From positions 1,862,501-1,926,500 of the forward strand of contig JBANSL010000016.1 in the NCBI GenBank assembly GCA_037127255.1: DNA of 64,000 nucleotides, read 5' to 3'. The stretch is from Persicaria tinctoria (Eukaryota > Streptophyta > Magnoliopsida > Caryophyllales > Polygonaceae). Positions within the stretch are counted from its first letter, which is position 1, and every line of letters starts with the position of its first letter. This document shows positions 55,447-64,000 of the stretch, piece by piece. The notes under the pieces were generated by a model, which was given only the letters and a program-made list of their open reading frames with translations, was not told the origin of the DNA and searched no databases. Position numbers and translations under genes: made by a program.

Positions 55447-58400
55447 ATGGCCATCCAACTTCTCTTCTTGATCCTTTTCGCGGTTTTCGGTTACCTTCCT
55501 TTGGTAACCGATTCACGAGCCCGACCGTGGCTCGGAAACCACACCGACCAGCAAGCGCTTCTCGCGTTCAAGTCATACATCACGTATGATCCCGAGGGCG
55601 CTTTGGATAGCTGGAACGTCACCGTCCCCTTATGTGCTTGGAGGGCGGTGACGTGCCAGCCTTCCAAGCGGAGGGTCATAGGCATTAGCCTAGAAAACTT
55701 AAGCCTTTTCGGGTCCGTTGCTCCTCATTTAGGCAACCTCTCATTCCTTCATCATCTCAGCCTCCAAAACAATAGCCTCGCGGGAGGAATCCCGCGGGAG
55801 CTTGGAAAACTCACCCGCCTTAAAACACTCAATCTGAGCTTAAACCGGCTCGAAGGGCCCATACCGACATCGATAGCCTCGTGTTCGCGCCTCGTGCTGC
55901 TTGATCTCGCTTCGAATCGGCTCCAAGGGACCATCCCATCCGAGTTGGGCCAGCTTTCGATGCTCGAGGGGATCATCCTTTCGGATAATTTCCTCCATGG
56001 ATCGATTCCTGCCTCGTTCGGAAACCTATCTTCGCTTTCGAACATCATCATATATAGGAATCGTCTTCGAGGATCGATACCGGAAAGCCTCGGTCACCTA
56101 CCCTTTCTTGTCAACATTGAGCTCGGTATGAATCGCCTCGCTGGCCAAGTACCTCTCTCCATCTTCAACCGATCTTCACTCATTCAAATAGTTCTTGCAC
56201 TAAACCGGTTATCCGGAACCCTTCCTTCACACATGTTTTCAACCTTACCTAGCTTAGACTCTTTCTTGATCGGCGGTAACGCCTTTTCAGGGCGATTACC
56301 CGTTTCCTTAGGGAATGCGTCGAGCCTTGTTCGAGCTGATCTATCCGATAACAAATTCAGCGGCCACATTCCTATGTTTCGGAACCTCCCGAACATCCAA
56401 ATCTTGAGCTTACAGAACAATAACCAGCTCATAACCGATGGCCGCGGTGGCTGGGACTTTCTTGCTTCCTTATCTAACTCCACACAGCTTGAGGTCTTGT
56501 CCTTGGCCGGAAACTCGTTGAGAGGAGAGATACCAGCCTGTGTTGGCAACCTCTCTCGACGACTTTCCTTGCTTGTTATGGAAGATAACCAACTCGAAGG
56601 AAGGCTACCGAACGAGCTTGGCTACCTTGTAGGCCTAACTTTGTTGTCCTTTGAGTACAACAACTTGAGTGGCCTTATCCCGGCCTCCATCGGAACCTTG
56701 CCAATCTTGCAAAGCATATATTTACACGAGAACCGGTTATCCGGTGAGATACCTCAATCAGTTGCAAACCTATCTGCATTGTATGTGATGATGTTGAATG
56801 GGAACTCCCTCACAGGGGCTATTCCTTCTAGCTTTGGGAAGCTTGGGAGTCTTCAGATGCTAGATCTCTCGACGAATATGCTCAATGGAACAATACCGAA
56901 GGAGATCTTCGAAATCCCGAGCCTAAGCCTAGTTCTCAACCTTTCATTCAACTCCCTGAGTGGCCATGTTCCTTTGCAGATTGGTAGCTTGAAGATGATT
57001 CAAGTGATTGACATCTCCAGCAACCGGTTTTCGGGTGTTGTACCTTCTTCGTTAGGAGGCTGCTCGAGCCTCGAATACTTGAATGTATCTCGCAATTCGT
57101 TTGGCGGTCCGATCCCGAATAGTTTTGGCAATATGAAAGGAATTGAGTATCTTGATCTTTCATACAACAACCTTTCTGGCGCAATCCCTTCGTCTCTCGA
57201 TTCGCTTAGGTACCTCCACTTCTTAGATGTCTCCATGAACCGGCTTCAAGGTAGTTTGCCTACGAAAGGCGTGTTTTCGAACAAAACGGGACTCTTCATT
57301 GCTGGAAACCCTGAGCTCTGTGGCGGCTTAACTGAATTGGGACTGCCAAAGTGCAGCTCAATGCAGACGAAGCATGCTCATCATTGGTCCAAGGTGAAGC
57401 TGATTGTCGGGTTGGCGGTGGGCATTTTCGCTGTCTTGGTGTTCTTGGGAGCTCTACTCGTGTTACTAGTTCGAACTCGAAGGAGATGTCCACCTCGCAA
57501 TTCCTTAGACGACGAGCACCAATTCGTCTATGGCTATTCGTATTATGATCTGAAAGGGGCAACAGCGGATTTTAGCCCCGGAAATTTGATAGGGGAAGGG
57601 AGATTCGGAGCGGTGTACAAAGGAGTGTTCAGAGATGGAAGCATAGCTGCCATCAAGGTGTTGAAAATGGAGGACTATGGAGCTTCCAAGAGCTTTCGCA
57701 ACGAGTGTGAAGCCCTCCGAAACATCAGGCACCGCAACCTTGTGAAGATCATCAGTGTTTGTTCGAGTCCCGATTTCAAGGCTCTTATTCTAACTTACAT
57801 GCCCAATGGGAGCCTGGAAGACTGGCTGCATAGAGGCGGCGAAATGCAGCGGTTAGGGGAAGGAATAAGTATCCGAAAAAGACTGGAAATCGCACGAGAT
57901 GTCGCGTCTGCTATCGAGTACTTGCACCATGATTGCGAGACCCTAGTAGTCCACTGTGATCTCAAGCCTAGCAATGTGCTTCTTGATGAAAACATGTGTG
58001 CACATGTTGCGGATTTTGGTATCTCAAGGATACTCAGTAACGGATTTAGCAACGTTCCTTATAGCAGCACTTCGGGGCTTAAAGGAACCGTTGGCTACAT
58101 TGCACCAGGTAATAAGATATGTGTATAGATATAGATACAGATATAGATAGACATTGATCTAGATAAATTTACATGCTGCAGAATACGGTTCTGGAGGCGT
58201 CGTTTCCCCAAAAGGCGACGTTTATAGCTACGGAATCCTATTGCTAGAGGTGTTTACAGGGAGGCGGCCGACGGATGAGGCATTTAGTGACGAACTAGAT
58301 TTACCAAGGTGGGTTTCTTCTGCACTACCTGATAGAGTAGCTGATATATCGGATCCTGAACTTATTCGAAGTGGGTGGAAACCGAGCTATGATGATAGTA

Positions 58401-58513
58401 TGGCTGCAATCTTCGAGATCGGGTTGAGGTGTTCTTCGCAAACTCCTGAGGCAAGGCCAGCCATGAGAGAAGTATCATCCTTGATTGCCAATGTCATTGT
58501 TCAATTTTCCTGA
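55447..58513 (+). CDS. LRR receptor kinase of subfamily XII (EFR/FLS2-like), non-RD, 997 aa
   Basis: Plasma-membrane receptor kinase. Two exons, 55447-58108 and 58182-58513, joined across a 73-bp GT-AG intron at CCA-G|AA in the APE motif, the intron position usual for this subfamily. A signal peptide is followed by an LRR N-cap (DQQALLAFKSYI; CAWRAVTC near 63), some 20 leucine-rich repeats (NxLxGxIPxxLG), a membrane helix near 650-672 (LIVGLAVGIFAVLVFLGALL) and a kinase from about 705. It has GEGRFGAVYKG and a catalytic loop HCDLKPSN, with C in place of R, so non-RD, a hallmark of pattern-recognition receptors. The C-terminus (RPAMREVSSLIANVIVQFS) is complete. The ligand is unknown. Sequence duplicated upstream and far downstream suggests a local receptor array. 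Confidence 0.94.
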
Positions 58514-60165
58514 ATGAGTACTTCGGCAGTACTGTCATTGTTCAGTTTGTGTGCAAATGCAGTCTTAGTGATTAATTCTTGCATAAGATGTTAATATAAT
58601 TGTGTGTGTGTGTGTATAGGTCAAAGTCAATTATGTATATAATGTTTGTTAAGTTGTAATTAGTCAGCAGGGAGTCAGGGAACTGCTAGAAAAACAGGGG
58701 ATTCTAACTGTTATATAAGATGGAATTTCCAACCTATTTTGACAGACTGTTGGAAGGTGTTTCACAAATTACAAAATAGTACAGTACTAAATTAGAGAAG
58801 AATGTTGATTGTTTATATGAAAAATAACAAGAGGTATGATTACCTTTTAAATAAGTGATTGAAAGTGAACGAAATTAATTTTTTAATAATGTATCTTAAA
58901 CTATAAATTGACTATATTTATTTTATTTTTCTTTACCTTTTCAAAAAATTTACTTTTTTAAAATTTAAACCAAAAGGGCCCAAAAATTCATCATTATAAA
59001 GACAAAAGTTTTACGAAAATAAAAAACTAAACATCATACTTGTATATATGCGATGACTAGAAGCACTAACATCAAATCCACTTGCACCACTATGAATTTG
59101 CATTTATATACTAACCCAGGACGGGTTGGGATCCGCTCCAGCTCGTCCTATTTTTTTTAAAAATAAAATAATAGGTAAAATAATTAAAGAAAATTAATAA
59201 TAAAAAAATTATTTATTTATTTATTGAATAAGGAGAATTTGTAATTAGATAGTTGATTTATTTGATGAATTAGTTAATATAAAATATTTCCTCAACAATA
59301 GAGAAGCAAAGTTATATATATTCACGAAATTATTTTTACTATAACTCCAACAATTTTATAATTTTGAAGAGTTGGGGAAAACCTGAAACCCTATCCAAAA
59401 AGTTTGACAAAATACACCATTTTCAGTTGTCTCTCTATTTTTTCTTCTATTTTTCACTTTTGGGAATAAAATAGAGAATATAATGGGAAAAAAAACTCAT
59501 GTATTCATTCATTCCAAACACGCCCTTAATTAATCAATCAACTATCATCCCTGTCCCATCTCTATCCCCGTCTGGGTCATAGTCGTCGTTGACAAATGGT
59601 CGATCCTCGTAGCGGTAAATGCAGCTCACCCAACTAAGACCTCACCAACGGCGGCCTCAGTCTTCTCCAAGTCGGAGAAATGTAGCGTTTGCATAAGCAG
59701 TACCGTAGGCTGAGCATCAAAACGTTGTGTTTCAACGCTTTGCTCATTTTACCATTTCTGCGTATCACGCACCGTGGGGCCCAACCACCCGAGTATCTCC
59801 TCCACCGCATCGCTCCACCCTACGGCCACTGCCAGAGCATCCCCTACACCGCTCCTCCTCGCCTCGTCAACTTCCACTTGCCTCCGCCACTTTTTTTTTA
59901 ACTTCAATCGCACTTGTACCCGAAGGCTCTCTGACAACATGCCGTAGAGCTCCTTCCGGCTCCCTCTCCGAGTACGTAACCCTCTGCTAGGTTATTATGT
60001 TCACGTACCTGTCATTATAAAACTCGCTATAGTTAATTTCACAATACGAAAATAGAGTTTTTGTAATAAAAGAAAGAAGATCATTGATGCATCCAATAAT
60101 ATATGTGGGCAACTAATCATTCGTTGATAATGCAATGCATACAAGTTAGATGCTTAATTACATAA

Positions 60166-60977
60166 CTAGTATAGTCCCCGCGCCATGGCGCGTATTTAAC
60201 CAATATTAATTTTTGTTAAAATAGAAAAACAAAAAAAATGATAAATAAATCCCATTCGTTAAAAAAATGTTTAATTGTTTTTATCATTTATCATTTGACA
60301 TTTTATATAGATTAGGCTTGGTGGGTGAAATTCCAAAAATTAAGGTTATTATAAAACCAAAAATAGTTTTCATTATATATACAGATTGGTTGCTCCAAAA
60401 AAATCATATATTTGGAACGTACAATATATATTTTTTTTAAAAGTTTTTTAAATTCATCCAATTGTTTAAAAAAATAGCTTGAAATGATATTGTATAATAA
60501 ATATAGAATGAAATAATATTATATAGTTAGTATTAACTTTATTTTAAAAAGTTTTGAATTAATCCTATTGGTTGAAAAATGTAAAAAGTTTTGAATTAAT
60601 CCTATTGGTTTTGAATTAATCCTATTGGTTGCAAAATATATTAAATATATAAAATAGATGTTTCCAAAAATATCGGCTCGCGAGGATGCGACACGTGGCC
60701 AAAAGGCTTTGGTTTTAAGTAATATATAGATAGATATAGATTGGTTTTGAATTAATCCTATTGGTTGAAAAATGTATTAAATATATAAAATAGATGTTTC
60801 CAAAAATATCGGCTCGCGAGGATGCGACACGTGGTCAAAAGGCTTTGGTTTTAAGTAATATATAGAATATATTGGTTGAAAAATGTATTAAATATATAAG
60901 ATAGATGTTTCCAAAAATATCGGCTCGCGAGGATGCGACACGTGGCCAAAAGACTTTGGTTTTAAGTAATATATAGA
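60166..60977 (-). mobile_element. Non-autonomous Helitron, 812 bp, with triplicated 5' end
   Basis: Read on the minus strand, the element starts TCTATATATTACTTAAAACC after a host A (60978) and ends in CTAG before a host T (60165). The palindrome CGCGCCATGGCGCG, 10-15 bp before the 3' end, can form the terminal hairpin. A|TC...CTRR|T with a hairpin and no target duplication is the Helitron signature. The 5' ~110-130 bp is present three times in tandem. No Rep/helicase is encoded. Confidence 0.82.
60611..60977 (-). repeat. Three tandem copies of the Helitron 5' end
   Basis: Units at about 60621-60731, 60757-60865 and 60871-60977 each contain TCGGCTCGCGAGGATGCGAC, ACACGTGG and the terminal TCTATATATTACTT (minus strand). 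They differ by a few bases. Only the outermost copy is preceded by host A. Confidence 0.9.
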
Positions 60978-61450
60978 TAACTAGCTAGATTAATATAAGA
61001 CAATTACTTATATAATTTTAAATATGGAAATAAATTATGTTTTATTCTACAAAGTTATAATGTTCATAAATTAGTTTTATCTCAAATTTATATAAAAAAA
61101 AAATTAAAGATAACATGAAACTATACCACATATTTCCAATTGGTTGAATCATGAAATTTCATTTGAGTTCTATGTGTGGCACTAGATCTCAGTAAATAAC
61201 GAGTCCCACTTAGATCAAATAATACTAAAAATATTCAAACTATAAAATGCATCTAAGATAGGTACTTTTATTTAATCAAATTTTCCCTCAAAAAATTTAA
61301 TCAAATTGTTCAACTATTAGCCTTTATAGATATTAATAATATATTAACTATATAACATATTAACTTATTTATTAATTTTTAAAAATATTATTATAGAAAT
61401 ATTAAGAATAAGTATAATATTATTATATAAAATTAATAAATTTTATATTA

Positions 61451-61672
61451 CCTCCGTCCAAAAATACATTGCCTTTACTATTCACGCACGCTTTTTTGAG
61501 AAGTTAAAAACTATATAAAATATTAATTTTTTTTAATAATGACAAACTTATTGATAATAAGTTTGTAATTATTAAAAAAAATTAATAAAAAAGTTAATAT
61601 TTTATATAGTTTTTAACTCCTAAAAAAGCGTACATGAATAGTAAAAATCCATGTATTTTCGGACGGAGGGAG
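61451..61672. mobile_element. Stowaway-like MITE (copy 4)
   Basis: About 222 bp between TA dinucleotides (61449-61450 and 61673-61674). It ends GGACGGAGGGAG; the left end begins CCTCCGTCC and seems to lack the first two or three bases. The interior matches the MITE at 6253-6503. Long inverted arms, non-coding. Confidence 0.8.
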
Positions 61673-61743
61673 TATAGTTTTTAATCCATTAAAAACGCAT
61701 AAAAAAAGTTAAATAATTTAAGCAATGGGTGGTGGGTCCCAAC

Positions 61744-63440
61744 GGGAATTCAAAGTTCAACGGTCTACAGACTACAGTACAGTCCACCATATATTTTCAT
61801 TTTTAGGATGATCGACCAGTCCACTATATCTCTACTCAAGTTAACATTGCCTGACACCCCCCACAATTTGAAAATAAAATGAAGGCACGAAGCGAGCAAC
61901 TCGAAGACTTATTAGGCAAGTCGAAGACTTGTAAGATACAGACGTTTTGGATTATTTTGAAATTAAATGAAGTATATCTATATATATATTTATTGAAGTA
62001 TTGTATAGATCGAGGTTTAGGTTAGGGTTTTGACTAAGGTGTACAAAATAATGATGGATGGAATCCAAGGTTTGTCACCTCGTGATAAACATTAGAAACA
62101 GCCGAACAGGACGAAATTTTATGTGACTGTAGGTAATTTACCCTAAATAAAAAACCATGGCAACTTTCATAAATTTGTAGTTTCTACTTGTTAAATCAAG
62201 CAACAACCAAAAAAGAAGGTTCTAAAATATAGGGCTTTTTTCGATCACTATATGTAGGTGTGAAAATGTGGAAATGTTGACTTTAATTAAGGGATGGGTA
62301 TTGTCAGAGGAATATATACAATAAGACGAGGATACATACAAAAAATTAGGGGTGGGCATGGGACGGGACGGGATTAGGGTAATCCTGTGTCCCGTCCCGC
62401 GTATTTTTTGCGGGATGGGATCGGGACGGGATTGTATTTTTTTTTTCAAATCCCATCGGGTTTTATCCCTCTCGGGACGTGATGAGATCGGGACGGGATT
62501 TATCCCTCGTAAAAAAAAGATTAAAATTTTAATCCAAAAATAACAAGTAATAAAGCATTAAAAATCTGAAATACGATAGGCAAAAAAAAAAACAGTATGT
62601 AAAGATAAAAGTCATAAAACAGTACATTGCAAATATGAAATTCCATTACAAAGCAAAGACAGTCCATTACTAATTGAAGGCAAAGACATAAAATGGTCAA
62701 AAAACAGTAGGCCAAACAGCCCAAACAACTTGTTACTTATGTATTTTTATTTTTTAATGTCTTTATTATTATTTTAAAATTTTAATTTTGGGTTTACATA
62801 AAGGCTAAGGTATAATATAAATATATTCTTATATATTTTTATTAATTTTAATTAAATATAATATATATATATGCGGGACGGGACGGGATTTGCGAGATCC
62901 AAACTCTCCGTCCCGCGTCCCGTCCCTCATAATTTTTACGGGACGGGATTTTTTTTTTTTTTTCTAAATTTCACTGGGATCGGGACGGGATGCGGGGCGG
63001 GATTTGTGCCTACCCCTACAAAAAAATACCCACAAAATTTTTTTAAACCCAATTCAAATCTCAATTTGGATACAATTATAGCACCATAGATTGTATTTTT
63101 TTTTTCCAAGTCAGGAAAAACAAAATCCAACCGTTGTGGTATCTGAATAGCTGTTCATTTTAACCCATTCTCATGGAGGAGAACCTCAAGTACTATAACT
63201 AAGTATAAGAGCTTGGTTTTTAAACCCACCTCCTAAATTCAAAAATTGAAATCTTTTTAATTATTTTGGGAGGGGGTGATGTGAGATTTATGCATTTTTA
63301 ATAATAATAATAAAAAAAATACTTCTAGACCGAAAAATACAGAAGAAAAACCCCATTTGCCAGGTTGGCTAGTTGCCTTCTTTCAAGATGTAGTGTAAAA
63401 AAAAATAGTTCTTCTGCAAACTGTTTTGGGTTTTACGAAT
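61744..63440 (+). repeat. Segmental duplication, right copy
   Basis: Collinear with 53249-54740 in the same orientation, but interrupted by a hAT-like MITE (62347-63018) plus ~90 bp of extra sequence after it, and lacking about 430 bp of the left copy. The left copy lies immediately upstream of an LRR receptor kinase; the corresponding position here falls past the window's right end. Confidence 0.88.
62347..63018. mobile_element. hAT-like MITE, 672 bp
   Basis: Starts TAGGGGTGGGCA and ends with its near complement TGCCTACCCCTA. The subterminal regions are full of GGGACGGGA/TCCCGTCCC repeats, mirrored on both sides. The flanks CAAAAAAT (62339-62346) and CAAAAAAA (63019-63026) fit an 8-bp target duplication with one change. 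The left duplicate at about 54326-54333 has the unoccupied site (ACAAAAAATGACC). No transposase. Confidence 0.85.
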
Positions 63441-63690
63441 TACACTAGTTTTTTGGTATTGATATCCCCGATATTTGATATATAATGTTTGGTATAGGTA
63501 GATATCGATATCAATTGATTTACTATCTGAATCGATATCGCTTAATATCTAGATATTAGATTTCAACCTATTTGATATACTGATTTTAAGAGAGACATTA
63601 GTTGATATCAAGATATCACCGGATATCGATATCTTGATACCGATGTCGATATCTTGATATTTAGAAATCGATACCAAACGGCCCCTTAAT
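63440..63690. repeat. GATATC-rich segment with inverted ends
   Basis: About a dozen GATATC or near matches occur between GGTATTGATATCC on the left and ATCGATACC on the right. This is roughly palindromic and looks like a small MITE. No target duplication was fixed. Confidence 0.45.
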
Positions 63691-63848
63691 TTTTAACATT
63701 AACATGTACATGAAGTAATGAGTAGAGCGCATCCTATGATTTTCTCCACACCTGTCTAGTAAGAAAGAGGTTAAATAACGAAGAGGGAGGGAGAAGATTT
63801 CTTAAAAAGAATGGATAAATATAGACCAAGTCATAAGAAAAGACTTAC

Positions 63849-63928
63849 TTTTCATTCGACAGTGCTTGATCTTTAATGCAAAGACTTTCAAGGTCATGGC
63901 AGTACTCCAACCCAATTTTGTTAAGCAT
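63849..63928 (-). CDS. Candidate internal exon of a gene extending past the right edge
   Basis: On the minus strand an 80-bp open stretch is bounded by a good acceptor (ATATCTGCAG|ATGCTT) and a consensus donor (GAAAA|GTAAGT). It reads MLNKIGLEYCHDLESLCIKD, then QALSNE, which looks like real protein but matches no family I know. Further exons would lie beyond 64000 (upstream) and perhaps below 63800. With a single exon the call is tentative. Confidence 0.35.
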
Positions 63929-64000
63929 CTGCAGATATTAAGATCAAATGTAAATTTCATGATGATTTTAGAGTAACCAAACCAAACAAGAGTCAAATCA

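Larger units (their letters stand above)
58514..61743. other. 3' flank of the LRR kinase and TE-rich spacer
   Basis: No gene is supported. A short GT microsatellite lies near 58602-58616. Frames around 59689-59990 are Pro/Ser-rich, unspliced and unlike any domain I know. A Helitron (60166-60977) and a Stowaway MITE (61451-61672) are listed separately. Confidence 0.5.

Noticed and set aside
59689..59990. Pro/Ser-rich frames of 70-87 codons
   Set aside because: Two frames overlap on the same strand and one on the other; no signal peptide plus cysteine pattern, no domain and no splice context.

Overview
The window is nuclear DNA of a flowering plant. Genes are spliced with GT-AG introns (one GC-AG). 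The families are typical of land plants: secreted laccases, a PCS1-like aspartic protease, an L-type lectin receptor kinase, an LRR-XII receptor kinase and a thaumatin-like protein. A microRNA397 complementary site lies in the laccases, and the spacers are AT-rich and packed with plant transposons (Tnt1-type Copia, Stowaway MITEs, Mutator-type TIR elements, a Helitron, a hAT-like MITE). A eudicot is very likely; the species cannot be fixed from what I can see.

Layout. 0.2-5.6 kb: a complete, very young Copia retrotransposon with one uninterrupted gag-pol frame and two 689-bp LTRs that differ at two positions. 7.7-15.0 kb: two head-to-tail laccase genes on the minus strand, each 568 aa after splicing, separated by a 665-bp hairpin-like Mutator-type element. 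15-20.3 kb: gene-free, holding a 1,040-bp Mutator-type element with a (TA)51 core. 20.3-21.6 kb: intronless PCS1-like aspartic protease. 21.6-30.4 kb: gene-free, with a probable Copia LTR remnant, a Stowaway MITE and a block of old local duplications. 30.4-31.6 kb: RING-H2/DUF1117 E3 ligase. 32.8-38.3 kb: a nested transposon complex. 39.7-40.5 kb: thaumatin-like protein. 41.5-44.0 kb: a 12-exon mitochondrial-type TPR protein. 44.5-47.3 kb: an FHA-domain protein whose start region is duplicated in tandem. 50.5-52.5 kb: LecRK-S.4-like lectin receptor kinase. 55.4-58.5 kb: two-exon non-RD LRR receptor kinase. 58.5-64 kb: gene-free and transposon-rich, with a Helitron, a hAT-like MITE, and a second copy of the sequence found upstream of the LRR kinase.

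Functional themes. The laccase pair fits lignin or cell-wall phenolic oxidation, probably under miR397 control. The two receptor kinases and the thaumatin-like protein fit surface perception and defence, and the RING ligase fits stress signalling. The genes sit as independent units; no operon-like cooperation or biosynthetic cluster is evident. I found no CRISPR, rRNA or convincing tRNA gene and no clearly new molecular system. The most unusual items are structural: a Helitron with three copies of its 5' terminus, a family of elements with mirrored subterminal repeats and exact 9-bp target duplications, a start-codon duplication in the FHA gene, and a segmental duplication that predicts another receptor kinase just beyond the right edge.

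Start codons were set by hand to ATG. Several of the longest open frames (RING, thaumatin-like, lectin kinase) extend upstream through TTG codons that are unlikely to be used in a plant.
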